A program made the position numbers and the translations under genes. Positions 11,955 through 23,930 of a stretch of 64,000 nt of DNA are shown one piece after another. How positions within the stretch are numbered: the stretch's first letter is position 1; each line of letters begins with the position of its first letter. The DNA is from Ancistrus triradiatus (lineage: Eukaryota > Chordata > Actinopteri > Siluriformes > Loricariidae). The notes under the pieces were generated by a model. That model searched no databases and was not told the origin of the DNA. It was given only the letters and a program-made list of their open reading frames with translations. The DNA is taken from contig JAJAGP010000086.1 of NCBI GenBank assembly GCA_025084515.1, forward strand, positions 620,001 to 684,000. The letters run 5' to 3'.

Positions 11955-12183
11955 TTAGTTGCTTAGAAGTTACCCTGTGTTCTTTTGTGACCTCACAAAC
12001 TATTGCCTTACTCTTAGACTGATCTTTGTTGGTCCAACACTATTGTCGAGAGGAGCAATGGAGCAAAATTTCTGTTCTATAATAAGTTTAAAACAGCTTA
12101 ATGAAAGGGTAACAAAAGGTTCTGAATGGAGTCAAAACATGTTGAATCCAGTCCTACATGTTTTAAATGTAGGAATAATATAT

Positions 12184-12214
<31 letters not shown>

Positions 12215-12223
12215 GCTAATCGG

Positions 12224-12277
<54 letters not shown>

Positions 12278-12500
12278 CCGATTAGCATTTGTTCTTTATT
12301 TCACCTTTAAAAAAACAGAAACCTAATATCTGGTAGCACAGGCTTTGGAGGAGTTAAGGCTTCTCCTACATGCTTTGTGTAGTTCTGAAAGCTGATCAGC
12401 TGACGCCTTTTACAGCTTGATTATATGAATCATCACAAAGAATATTGTGTACGTACATTTAAAACATGTAGGACTGGATTCAACATATATATATATATAT
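11955..12500. repeat. Nested inverted-repeat block, shared with the SAMHD1 intergenic DNA
   Basis: TTTCTGTTCTATAATAAGTTT near 12070 recurs at 40335 and 52395 in the flanks of the SAMHD1-like copies. A 33-nt arm at 12139-12171 is almost exactly inverted at 12454-12486. Inside lies a 72-bp perfect palindrome (12215-12286), GCTAATCGGAATAATA then (TA)n then its complement. The block would fold as a large hairpin. Confidence 0.75.
12178..12273. repeat. (TA)n microsatellite with palindromic spacer
   Basis: Two TA tracts are separated by GCTAATCGGAATAA. The second is the core of the 72-bp palindrome. Confidence 0.9.
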
Positions 12501-12530
12501 ATATGTCTGAATGTGCAGGTTTGTAATATA

Positions 12531-14117
12531 CTGGTCCTTCTCAAAAAATTAGCATATTGTGATAAAGTTAATTCTTTTCCGTAATGTAATGATATAAATT
12601 AAACTTTCATATATTTTAGATTCATTGCACACCAACTGAAATATTTCAAGTCTTTTATTGTTTTATATAACTGATGATTTTGGCATACAGCTCATGAAAC
12701 CCAAAATTCCAAAATCTTCACAAAATTAAGCATATTTCATTCTCCGACCAATAAAAGAAAAGTGTTTTTAAATACAAAAAACCGTAAACCTTCAGATTTA
12801 TTATGTTCAATTATGCACTCAATACTTGGTCGGGAATCCTTTGGCAAAATTACTGCTTCAATGCGGCGTGGCATGGAGGCAATCACCCTGTGGGCAACTG
12901 CTGAGGAGTGTTTGGAGGCCCCATGCATATGCTTCGATAGCGGCCTTAAGCTCACCAGAGTGTTGGGTCTCTCAACTTCTCTTCACCAATCCCCACAGAT
13001 TCCTATCGGGTTCAGGTCAGGAGAGTTGGCAGGCAATTGAGCACAGTAATACCATGGTCAGTAAACATTTACCAGTGGTTTTGGGCACTGTGAGCAGGTG
13101 GCCGGTCGTGCTGAAAAATTAACGCTTCCTCCATAAAGCTCTTCATCAGATGAAAAGCATGAAGTGCCCAAAATCTCCTGATAGCCTAGATGCAATGAAC
13201 CCTGCCCTTGAATAAAACACAGTGGACCAACACCAGCACAGCTGACATGGCACCCCAGACCATCACTGACTGTGGGTATTGCCACTGGAACTTCAGCATT
13301 TTGGCATTATTCTCCTCTCCCCCAGTCTTTCCTCCAACTCTGGCACCTTTGCTTTCCGAATGACATGCCAAATTTGCTTTCCATCCGAAAAAAGTACTTT
13401 TTGGTGGACCACTGAGCAACGTCCAGTGCTGCTTCTCTGTAGCCCCAGGGCAAGCTTCTGCCGCCGTTTCTGGTTCAAAAGTGGCATTGACCTGGGGGAA
13501 TGCGGCAACCTGTAGCCCATCTGCACACTGCCTGTGCACGGTGGCCTCTGGAATCGGCCCTTTCTCCACAATCCTCCTCAGGGTCTGTCACCCTCTTCTC
13601 GTTGGTGCAGGCGTTTTTCCTCCACACTTTTTTCCTTCCCACAGACTTCCCACTGATGGTGCCTTGATACAGAAGCAACTCTGGGAACAGCCTATTTGTT
13701 TCAGAAATTTTTTTCTGTGTCTTACCCTCTTGCTTGAGGGTGTCCAATTGATGGCCTTCTGGACCACAGTCAGGGGTCCGGCAGTCTTCCATGATTGCGG
13801 TTTTTGAGTAATGACCAGGCTGGGAGTTTGTTTTTCAAAGCTCAGAATCTTTTGCAGGTGTTTAGAGTTAATTCGTTGATTCAGATGATTAGGTTAATAG
13901 CTCGTTTAGAGAACCTTTTCATGATATGCTAATTTTGTGAGATTTTGGGTTTTCATGAGCTGTATGCCAAAATCATCAGTATTAAAACAATAAAAGACTT
14001 GAAATATTTCAGTTGGTGTGCAATGAATCTAAAATATATGAAAGTTTAATTTATATCATTACATTACGGAAAAGAATTAACTTTATCACAATATGCTAAT
14101 TTTTTTAGAAGGACCAG
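12531..14117 (-). mobile_element. Tc1-like transposon with about 200-bp inverted repeats
   Basis: The left end CTGGTCCTTCTCAAAAAATT is complemented at the right end (AGAAGGACCAG). The inverted repeats extend about 200 bp, sharing TTGGCATACAGCTCATGAAA and its complement. TA dinucleotides flank both ends, the Tc1/mariner target. Long repeats with internal direct repeats fit the IR/DR class of fish Tc1-like elements. Enclosed transposase is broken. Confidence 0.88.
12737..13792 (-). pseudogene. Tc1-like transposase, frameshifted
   Basis: Minus-strand fragments in different frames read as one Tc1/mariner transposase. From the N-terminal side (13792) they include a GSVMVWGAMS-like segment near 13250 and a C-terminal segment IASMPRRIEAV near 12850. 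Several stops and frame changes separate them, so no active DDE enzyme can be made. An intact member of this family would cut and paste the surrounding element at TA sites. Confidence 0.75.
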
Positions 14118-14149
14118 TATATATACATATAGAATGTGTTATATATATC

Positions 14150-14150
14150 A

Positions 14151-14204
<54 letters not shown>

Positions 14205-14205
14205 C
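14150..14205. repeat. (CT)n-(TA)n compound microsatellite
   Basis: A CT tract at about 14153-14182 runs directly into a TA tract, just outside the Tc1-like element. Confidence 0.9.
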
Positions 14206-14213
14206 ATAACATA

Positions 14214-15110
14214 TCACTCAAAAACACAAACATAAAGTAACAAAAATTCTGTTGTTTAAATTAAACTTTTGGTGTTTGTTTTGGAAAATATTTATTTTGC
14301 TGCATCACTACTGGTAACCATTTAAACTGACATATAGGTCTGCACCATGTAACGACCATCCAATTACTGTCCGCCTTAATGTCTAAGGTCTTAAGAATTT
14401 CTAAACCCCAAATCAGATAAAGTTGGGACGGTATGGAAAATGCACATAAAAATAAACCCAGTTTTCCTTACAATTACTTTCATTTTTTTTCATTGCAGAC
14501 AGTAGGAACCCAAAATAGTTCATGTGTTTTTTCTGTTCAACTTCATTTCATTTGTTAATAAACATCCATTCCTTTATATCAACACATTCCAACACATTCT
14601 AAAAGAAGTTGGAATGGGGGCAATTTAGGGCTAGTAATGACGTAAAAAACTAAATAATTTGTTGATTAACTGGAGATCCTCTGCCCATCTTTGCTCCATC
14701 ATTGTTTAGTTTTGTTTCACCTCATTAATAACCCTAATTTTGGAATGTGATGTAGGCCTGAAATTCAGGTTTTATAATAGAGACAAAGATAAGAATAACT
14801 CTACTGTATAGTACAGTACCATACTAAATGTTTTCATATTTTGTTTTAATTAACATGTGCAAAATATCTAAACCACCATGTGACTATGGTAATGTCCAGA
14901 CGTAATGTGGACATAACAACAGATTGTAATGCAGATGTTAAATGGCTCATACCTGTATAGAAAAGCCCAGCAATATAACAGTATTCATTTTTTGTTCTGT
15001 TTCCTAAGCAGCAATACATATAAAGTAACAGTAATGAAACATTTCCAATTTTGTGAAAACAAAATCCACACATATTTATATTTCACAAAGGACTGATTGG
15101 TTCTGTGATC
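14214..15110 (+). pseudogene. Remnant of a SAMHD1-like unit: intron 1 homologue only
   Basis: 14214-14345 matches 28760-28905 (shared GCTGCATCACTACTGGTAAC), and 14985-15110 matches 28940-29075 (shared CATTTCCAA and TTGTGAAAACAAAATCCACA). In copy 1 these bases lie inside intron 1. The two blocks are separated by a Tc1-like family A insertion. No exon survives: the Tc1-like element replaces the upstream side and unrelated DNA begins after about 15180. It appears to be an extra, exon-less unit of the array. Confidence 0.7.
14400..14790. mobile_element. Tc1-like family A, short internally deleted copy
   Basis: The left end CCCAAATCAGATAAAGTTGGGACGG corresponds to the family A inverted repeat. 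The right side has GGAATGTGATGTAGGCCTGA. No transposase frame. It is inserted in the SAMHD1 intron 1 homologue. Confidence 0.65.
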
Positions 15111-15184
15111 TCCTCATCATGTATCTAAAACTGAAGAAACCACACAGGTTACTCATGCTAAGGGATTATTTTTAAGGTTTTATT

Positions 15185-15600
15185 CCTTAGGGTTGCCCAA
15201 AGGAAAAAAGTATTTCTTAAGATCATCTTTTCTATGTCTCAGGAGAAATAGATAAGATCTTAATTTTGTCTCAACAAAGGCTTACCTATTTCTGATTTAT
15301 TTCTCCTAAACCCCTCTTAGGAGAAACAAGGAGAAACACCTAAGAAATAATTTGTAAGACATTGGAGAGACAAAGGAGAAAAAGATGAGATCTCATTCTG
15401 ACTCTTTACTGCTGAATTATGTCTTATATGTTTCTCATTTAGGTCTATATGAACCTTTAAGGAGAATAAGCTTCTAATTCAGACATACAGAGATCAAAGT
15501 AAGAAACATAAGACACACTGAGATCCTTGTTTATTTCTTATCCATGCCTGTTTGAAAGCCTGCATTACTAACAATGGAGAAACTCCTAAGACATACAGCT
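15185..15600. repeat. AGGAGAAA/AGACAAA-rich repeat, partner of 23690-23930
   Basis: Begins GGGTTGCCCAAAGGAAAAAAG and is rich in CTTAAGATC, GGAGAAA and AGACAAAGG. The segment at 23690-23930 has the same vocabulary in inverted order, ending TTTCCTCTGGGGTGTTGCCC. They may be opposite ends of one large element or two copies of a repeat. Confidence 0.45.
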
Positions 15601-16500
15601 GCATGTTGGTTCAGAGCTTTTAATTGTTAAAAATGAAAATTTAGTTTGCAACGAATTGTCACATGATAACAGCATTTACACAACAGGTGTAAACACAACA
15701 ATGCATACACACATAAAAAGCAATGTTACATAATGTACAAAACAATATTGTACCACCGTAGGTATAGTACTAACTAAATGAAGTACACATAGTAAAAATA
15801 GAACCACTGCAAGAACAATGTGGTAACACTAAAGAGAACAGTTTCGTAGAGTGTAACCCACTGATTATCAGTGCTAATGAATGGCTGAGATGAGTTAAAT
15901 GGGGTCCATTCCACAGGGGTTTGGTAAAAAATCCTGCATTTCTATAGAAAGTTAGAGTCAAAATTGTGGGTGTTTGATAGAACTAGACTAGACGGCCACC
16001 TCTAAAAGCTCGCTCCCTCACCGAAAGTAAAGTCTAAATGGTATGTAATCATTTTATTCTGCTCATGGATGAGGAATATTTAAAATAATTTAAAATTAAA
16101 ACTCTTTTTTTCCTTTAGATTACAACATTTTTCCCTTAAATAACCCAATTATATATTAAACACTCGATAACACGTGTCCGGATCATCTGGTGATATTGGA
16201 TAACATTGTTTTTATTGTGTGTTGTAGTCACTGCTGATAACTTTTTATTATATCCAAAACCATCAGAACCAACACGTCTGCGTTTTTTAATAGGTAATGT
16301 TACTTGATGGTAACACAGTGGATAATTTGGAATAAAGTTCTCATTGGGACTATTTGCCCGATAACTCCCTGCATGTTCCCCTCTGCCATTAAAATTACAG
16401 TTTTAGCAAAACTCGAACACCAAACTACATAAAACACACAATGTGTCAGACAGCATAACATCAGGCAACACCTGTGTGTGTTGTGTGGTGTGTGTGTTGT
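15601..16500. other. Intergenic, no gene seen
   Basis: No supportable exon. AT-rich. Confidence 0.45.
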
Positions 16501-16507
16501 GTATGTA

Positions 16508-16508
<1 letters not shown>

Positions 16509-16551
<43 letters not shown>

Positions 16552-16598
16552 TATATATATATATATATCTATATATAGATATCTATATATATATATAA
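16509..16598. repeat. (TA)n microsatellite
   Basis: Nearly continuous TA units broken by ATTAA and by ATCTATATATAGAT, itself palindromic. Confidence 0.95.
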
Positions 16599-16978
16599 GC
16601 AATACTACAGGAGAGGGAGTGCTTTAACGGAGATACTGGCATGAGTGTGCTGCAGCTGTAGAATCGAAGATCAGAACACCCGTGCCAATATTCTTCACAT
16701 TACAGCCGACCCTCAAGTGTGTTTACGCGATTATACCACAGTTCCTTTATCGCCCTTTACTGTTAGTTTTAAGATAAAGAGCACCACAGAAGAAACGATT
16801 TGTTTTATCACCTCCTGAGGTAAAGTAGTTCATTCTACTATGTTACCCCATGGCTACGCCCTTCACCCTTCAAGTCATTAAAGTCAGAACGAATTACCAA
16901 TAAGGGTTTATTAAACAGACAATAACACATGTATCGATTTGGTACATTTTTTAAATTCATTAAAAATAATGTTTACTT
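16599..16978. other. Intergenic; right part repeats the window start
   Basis: 16850-16985 resembles 40-180 (AAACAGACAATAAC, TATCGATT, CATTAAAAATAA). No gene seen. Confidence 0.45.
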
Positions 16979-18440
16979 CAGTGGTGCTTGAAAGTTTGTG
17001 AACCCTTTAGAATTTTCCTCTATCTTTCTGCATAAATATGACCTAAAACATCATCAGATTTTTCACACAATCCTAAAAGTAGATAAAGATAACTACCCAG
17101 TTAAACAATGAACAAAAATATTAATACTTGGTCATTTATTTATTGAGGAAATGATCCAATATACATATAGTGAGTACAAAAAGTATGTGACCCTCTAGGA
17201 TTTGACCGTTAATGGGCAGGTGAAATTAGAGTCAGGTGTTCTCATTCAGTCAAGGGATGCCAATCAGGTGTGGGGGGCCCCCTGTTTTTTAAAGAACATG
17301 GATCTTCAAAGTTCTGCTCTTCACAACCATTTTTGTGGAATGTATCATGGCACGAACAAGGAGATTTCGAGAAGCTCAGAAAGAGAGTTGTTGATGCTTC
17401 ATCAGGCTGGAAAAGGTTACAACCATCCTTCTAAAAACGTTTGGACTCCACCGATCCACAGTCCAGACAAATGGCGCAAATTTAAAGACCATGTTACCCT
17501 CCCCAGGAGGCGACCAACAAAATCACTCAAGAGCAAGGTGGTGATAGTTGGGCGAGGTCACAAAAGGACCCCATGGTAACTTCTAAGGGCAACTGAAGGC
17601 CCTCTCCCATTTTTCTAATGTTAATGTTTCATGGGTCCCACCACAGAAGAACACGAACAACATGGTGGGCATTGCAGGGCTGAAAGCCCTCAGAGAAAGC
17701 CACTGCTCTCCAATAAGAACATTGCTGCTCCGTCTGCAGTTTGCAAGATCATGTGGGACGACCGAAGGCTATTGGAAGAAATGTTTTTTATTTATGGACG
17801 GATGACACAAAAATATAGAAAACTTTTTGGTTTAAAAGAAAAGCGTTATTTTGGAGAAAGGAGAACACTGCATTCCAGCTAAGAACCTTACCCAACATGT
17901 TGTGTGATTATATGGTTTGGGCCTGTTTTTCTGGCATCCTGGGCATGACGGCTTGCCATCACTGATAAACAATGAATTCCTGAATTATATCAGAGAATTC
18001 TAAGGAAAAATGTCAGAACATCTGTCCATGAACTGACTCTCAAAGAGAAGGTGGGTCCATGTAGCAAGACAACACCCTAAAGCAACACAAAAGTCGTTCT
18101 ACAAGCAATGGTCCCGACCTTTAATCCACTGGAAATGTTGGGTAAGGACCTGAAGTGAGCAGCTCATGTGAGTAAACCCACCAACATCCCAGAGTTGAAG
18201 CTTGTCTGAAAGTTACTGAAAGGTTACTACTGAAAGCAAAGCCTCACATATACTTTTGCCACGCACTATATGTATAGTGGATCATTTTCCTCAATGACGA
18301 AGTATAATATTGTCTCATTTTGTAACTGGGTTTCCTTTATCTACTTTTAGGACTTGTGGTGAACATCTGATGATGTTTTAGTCATATTTTATCGAAATAT
18401 AGAAACTTCTAAGAGTTCCAAACTTTCAAGCACCAGCTGT
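16979..18440 (+). mobile_element. Tc1-like transposon, dead copy
   Basis: The left end CAGTGGTGCTTGAAAGTT is inverted at the right end (AACTTTCAAGCACCAGCTG), and the repeats extend about 200 bp (for example ACCTAAAACATCATCAGA against TCTGATGATGTTTTAGTCAT). Transposase remains are on the plus strand: HGTNKEISRSSERELLMLHQ near 17350-17405 and later fragments up to about 17880. Stops and frame changes throughout. Its family is distinct from the one at 12531. Confidence 0.82.
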
Positions 18441-18442
18441 AT

Positions 18443-18905
18443 TATTCCAATTTTTTTTTTACATTTCCCCTTAAAAACAACAAATGTCTGGTGTGTGTGT
18501 TCATTTCAGGTCTCAGATTCATCAGAGTCCAGTCAGCTGTGTTCAAACAGCCAAAGTTAACCAAACCTCATCATTTTGGGAAGGAGGCCTGGCAAGGTCT
18601 CTGTTCACCTGTGGTCCTCGCGTCAGTCCCTGCGTGATGACGACTTTTGGTTAATGAAGGCCTTTTCAAATTCCCCCCCCTCAACCGCGTTCCATCCCGA
18701 CAAGTGTGGAAAATCACAAAACATAATCTACAACTACACAGAAAAAAAACCGGATGTGATTTATATTTATACGCATTTAGTCGGGAGTAATCACAAAGCC
18801 CTCGACTCACTTCTAGAAATAAAAACATTCAGACCAAAATAATGTAATCTTTTGAATAAACTTTGCAGTTTTGAATTTTTTGTGAAAATAAAAACAACTG
18901 ATTAC
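18443..18905. other. Intergenic, no gene seen
   Basis: A spacer between two Tc1-like elements. No exon evident. Confidence 0.45.
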
Positions 18906-18907
18906 CG

Positions 18908-20046
18908 TACTATGCTAAAGTATTAGGCAGGTGTTAAATAAAATGCTACAAAGTAAGACGGTCTTACATAGAAAGTAGTAATAGTTATTTGTTGTCATTA
19001 AAATGCGAAGTAATGAACAAGAGAAATCTGAATCAACCAATACTCGGTGTGACCACCCTCTGCCTTCAAAAAACAACATCAATTCTTCTTGGTACTCTCA
19101 CACAGTCTGGGATTTTTGTAGGATTTATAGTCAGGTGTAGCTAACCAATTATACCAAACCGGTGATAATTAATTATCATTTTGCCACACAGCCATTAAAA
19201 TGAAAAGAATCCGATGTGTAGAGGCATAAAAACTGGGTTGAGGAACATCCAAAACTCTGCTACAAGGTAAGGTTTGGGAAAACATTTGGTGTACAGGACA
19301 TACAACCATGGCAAGTCTGAGCACAGTAACAAGACACAAGGTACGTAGTACTGCATCAGCAAGGTCTCTCCCCAGAAAGGACTTCAAAGTAGACTGGGGT
19401 TAAAGCTCATTTAAAAAAAAAAGTACAATGAAATGGGCAATGCTGAGGACCGTAGATGCAGTGTGTCAGGCACCTCAGGCTTACTTCCCTCAAAAACTGG
19501 AGATGTCCAGCAGTGGCCATCAGCAAGAATGGGCAGAAAACCAGTGGGGCACTGAACACAAACCCATTGACTGTTTTCTGATAAGTCCTGGGTCAGAAGT
19601 GGTTCTTCATGGAAGAATTGTGGCTACGCCAATATCACCAAGAACTATCTTCAGTGTAAAGAAGAACAGGATGTCCTGGAATTGAGGATATGGACACCCA
19701 GACACCGGAGCCTGATCTCAACATCATCGAGTCTGTCTGGGATACACGAAGAGACCGAAGGATCTGAAGCAAGCCTACATCCACAAAGATCTGTGTTTAG
19801 TTCTCCAGGATGTCTGGAACACCTCCTTGCCAAGTTTCCTTCAGAAACTGTGTGCGCGTATCCTTAGAGAACTGAAGACAAAAGGGTGTTTACACCAAAT
19901 AGGATTTGATTTAGATTTCTCTTTTGTTGATTCACTTTGCTGTCGTTTAACTGACAAAATAAATACTAACACTTCCATGTTTGAAAGCATTATTAACTCT
20001 GCACCATTTTTCCCACACCTGTCTAAAAAACCTTAGGCACAGTACA
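18908..20046 (+). mobile_element. Tc1-like transposon, third family, dead copy
   Basis: The left end TACTATGCTAAAGTATTAGG, followed by CAGGTGT, corresponds imperfectly to the right end (ACACCTGTCTAAAAAACCTTAGGCACAGTA) when inverted. Near 19690-19735 the plus strand reads QTPEPDLNIIESVWD, the SPDLNPIENVW signature that carries the last catalytic acid of Tc1/mariner transposases. The surrounding frame is broken by stops. Confidence 0.78.
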
Positions 20047-21575
20047 TACTATGGTGCAACAGCTAAGAAAGGTCATATTATCAGAATAGGGGAATGGATG
20101 TTTATTGTATGTATCAAGGTCCCTTTCTCAAAAGAAAAACACAAAAACACAATTTCATGAAAATGTGTTTTTGTGCAAATTCCTTCAACAGGACACAAGA
20201 GCATTGCAGTGAAAGTGCAGAAAACTTCAAGCTCATTCCACACTTTATTCCTATCTCTTAATTGGCAAAAAAAATACGGTTATTTATCACTGTTTTTTTT
20301 GGTCATGATATACTAGCTAATATATTACCTGAAAGGCTGCAGATAGCTACAGTAAAGGTCCCCCCGATGCGCATCTAATGTTACCACCAACCCTGCACAA
20401 TCATAATAAAAACACAAAAGAGGGGCAATCAGGTGCTAACTCATTACAGGTAAAAAATATATTAAATGTAAGTACAGTACGGACTTATCGTTTCTCTTGT
20501 TTTTTGGAGCTGCTCACAATTCAATTTATGTGGCAAAGCAAACTCTGACTAGGCAATGCTAACCAACAGAAACTAGCAAATAGCATTCGGTCTGAAAACT
20601 AACAAATAACGTTTTTATTATCACAAAAACGAATTAAAATGTTAAAATACAATACTCACTTCAACAAAAATTACTACCAAACTACCTACGATTCCATCCA
20701 ATCCAGCCACAGACAGCAGCGGCCGTGAGGAGAATGAAGACCTGCGGCAGCAGTAACTCACTCTGTGACTCAGCACCGACCGGTAGCCTACGCTTAAAGA
20801 GTTACCGAAAGTTAAGTCCTTTAACGTAAACTATGTACATGTTTAAAACAGATGTTTACTACCAATCCAGTTTAGGCGAGTAATATAAAGTAATTAATTA
20901 CCAATAAGTTACGAAAAAACCGCTTCCCTTACAAGCCGCAGTAATCCCCATGTTTGTTACACAGTTCTAATGAGCTGGGTTTCTACCATAGCGCCAACGG
21001 AGAGCTCGCGCAGATGCTCCGTGCCCTGTCTTAAGCTTTAAAGCTTGCAGGTGTGGACTTTAAATATTTAAGCCGTTTTGAACTATTCTTCACAGTTTTG
21101 ACTAGAAATAGAATTATTTTATTTTTAATTACAAAAATAACAGCATATAGACAAAAATAATTGTGGACAGACAAGCTATACGCCAAGACATAAGCAAAGG
21201 TAATAAGCAATAATAAAATTCCCCCAGCACTGCACACTGATACTGCTGTGTATCCTACTCCTTACTCAATCAGTCCTAATACTTTGATTATTTAATAACC
21301 GAGTGAACATTTAAATATAAATGCATACATTTATACCTACAAGACAATATACAGTAGACAGTGAGAGAAAACAAAAAATCATAATTTACATTTGCTAACA
21401 AATTTGCAGTTTGAGAGAGTGCAAGTTGCTTTTATAATTACATTTAGGGCCACTACTAACAAATTCACTCATTGAGAAGACTAGATTAAAGTGCCTCATT
21501 TTTTTCGTTTGCGCTTGGGCTCTTTTACTAGATTGATCCATTGTGTTAGGTAATTTTTTTAACTTTCCAATTTCG
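20047..21575. other. Intergenic, no gene seen
   Basis: No exon or repeat recognised with confidence. A GC-richer patch around 20690-20790 and 20985-21030 could be promoter-like but has no attached gene. Confidence 0.4.
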
Positions 21576-21579
21576 TGGA

Positions 21580-21672
21580 ATTTTTTGTTTTTTTTTGGGT
21601 TTTTTGGGGGGGGGGGGGGGGGGGTTTTTTTTGGGGGGGGGGGGGGGGGGGTTTTGTGATTTTTTGGGGGGG

Positions 21673-21708
<36 letters not shown>

Positions 21709-22296
21709 TTTTTTTTTTGTGTTTGTGTTGGGGGGGGGGGGGGGTTTTTTTTTTTTTTGTTTTTTTTTTTTTTTTGTTGTTTGTTTGTTTTTTTTTCTTT
21801 TTTTTGGGGGGGGTTTTGTTTTTTTATTTTTTTTTTTTTGGTTTTGGTTTTTTTTTTTTTTTTTTTTTTTTTGGGGAGGCTGTTTTTTGAATTTTTGGTT
21901 TGGGTTTTACAGGGGGGTTTTTGTTTTTTTTTTTTTTTTCTTTTTTTTTTTTTTTGCGGGGGGGAGGGTAAGAGAAACATTTTTTTTTTTTTGATTTTTT
22001 CGTTTTTTGTTTTTTTTTTTGTTTTTTTTTTTTTTTTCTTTTTTTTTATTTTTTGGTTGGTTTAAATTTTATTTGTTTTAGGAGGTATTTTGTTTGGGGT
22101 TTTTTTTTTTTTTTTTTTGTTTTTTTTGGTTTTTTTTTTTTTGATTTTTTTTTTTTTTGGATTAGGATTTTTTTGTTGCGTTTTTTTTTGGGTGTTTTTT
22201 TTTTTTTTTTTTTTTTATGATTTGTTTTTTTTGTTTTTTTTGATTTTTTTTTTTTGTTTGGGTTGCATTATTTTTTTTTTTTTAATTTTTTTTTGG

Positions 22297-22330
<34 letters not shown>

Positions 22331-22685
22331 TTTTGTTTTTTTTTTTTTTTGATTTTTTTTTTTAATTTATTTTTTTTTTGGAAATTTTTATTTTGGATTT
22401 TTTGAATAATTTTTCTGTTTTTTTTTGGAGCTTTTTTTTTGGAGTAAAAAGAGGAGTTTTTTTTTTTTGGGTTTTGGGTATATTAGTTTATTTTTTGAAC
22501 ATTTTTTTTTTTGAGGTTTTTTTATTTAGATTTTTTAATGTATTTTTGGGGGGGGAGGTTATTTTTTTTTTTTTTTTTTTTTTGGTTTTGTGGAAGGTTT
22601 TTTTTTTTTTTGATTTAGAGGAAAAATTTTTTTTTTTTATGGTTTTTTTTTTGTTTTAATTTTTATTTTTTTTTTTTTTTTTTTT
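21580..22685. repeat. 1.1-kb almost pure G/T low-complexity tract
   Basis: The plus strand is nearly free of A and C for about 1.1 kb. The left third (21600-21750) has runs of 10 to over 20 Gs separated by T runs, while the rest is mostly T with isolated G, GG or GGG. The apparent proteins on both strands (Gly/Phe-rich plus, Pro/Lys-rich minus) are translations of the tract. It could be a real simple-sequence region with strong G-quadruplex potential or a sequencing/assembly artefact. Confidence 0.9.
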
Positions 22686-22689
22686 AGTT

Positions 22690-23689
22690 TGCTGCTGCTA
22701 CCCTGAGCAAATAAGTATGGAATTGTTCTTTAGTGATTAGTGATGACCCTGAGAGATTCCTATAATAGACATACGGAGAGTGACATAAGAATGTTGCTCC
22801 ACAAGACACAGAGATCCTTTGAAGTTACTTTTCCCCAGAATTTTGTGGACTAGTCGGCAAGTCCGGAACTAGTGAAAGTAGTCGTCAGTTTGTTGGTTTA
22901 CGCAACTGTGTAAACATATACTTGAACATTACTTAAACCCCATTTGAACATTTTGTATTGAGTAATGTGGTGTCCTATAATGATTTTGTTTATTTGATTA
23001 TTGGAATTATTTGTATGTTTGATATTGAATTCTTTGTCTTGTGAGTTGATGTATTAAATCACCAGCTTGGCCCTGTTTTTGTTATTTTTTGTAGTCAACT
23101 AATTAAAAGTAATTGAGGCATGATCGAGCGTAACTTATTGGATGGATTGTAGATTTTCATATATCAGAAGTAATAACGAGTTGCTTGTTGGTGGAATAAT
23201 CAATGCTAGAGAAATAGTGATGAATTTGAGAGTGAGTCACGCATTGTATAATTTTAATTCTATTTTATTTAGAAGTTCCATCATACTGTCAGGGAACCAG
23301 TGGACAGTTTAACATTTAATTCTTTTACGTTTTTTGTAATATAACCAAGAAGACAAGCAGAAGAGCAACGAATAGAATGGGCTCTGATATAACATGGAAA
23401 GCAAAATTTGAAATTGGTGTTTAGTTTTTTTTAGTTTTTCTTTGGAATACTTTTATTGTTTGCTTATCTACACCTGTAAGTAAGTAAAATTGTGCAGAAT
23501 AATAAACTTGTGTACTTTAACATACACTATGGAGATTTGAATTGGTGTTTTATTTAGAATTATTTCTCAAATAATAGATTTGAGGGACAGTAAAATGACA
23601 TATAAGTTTTATCAAGGTAATATTCAGAAAATTGGGAATTTCGCTGTTTCTTATGGTTCTTGTTATGAGGTGAACTTTGACTTGTTAGA
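22690..23689. other. Intergenic, AT-rich, no gene seen
   Basis: No coding or repeat signal recognised. Confidence 0.45.
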
Positions 23690-23930
23690 AGAGACCGAAA
23701 AAAGCCAATTATGAGATCTCAAATGTTTCTTATGTTTTGCATGATGAGACAAATCTGAGATGAGACAAACTTAAGACGAATTTAAGAAACAGGAGAAATA
23801 AGCTTAAATCTCACATTGATCTCAAACACGTCTTAATTATGTATAGGAGAAGTAAATGAGACAAACTTAAGATCTCATTTAGAGAATTTCTTTCCTCTGG
23901 GGTGTTGCCCCAAAACATCACTGCTCTAGA
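23690..23930. repeat. AGACAAA-rich repeat, inverted partner of 15185-15600
   Basis: Contains several copies of GATGAGACAAA, AACTTAAGA and GATCTCA, and ends TTTCCTCTGGGGTGTTGCCC. Confidence 0.45.

Noticed and set aside
21546..22659. Long Gly/Phe-rich (plus) and Pro/Lys-rich (minus) open frames
   Set aside because: Products of the G/T low-complexity tract, with no codon or protein-family signal.
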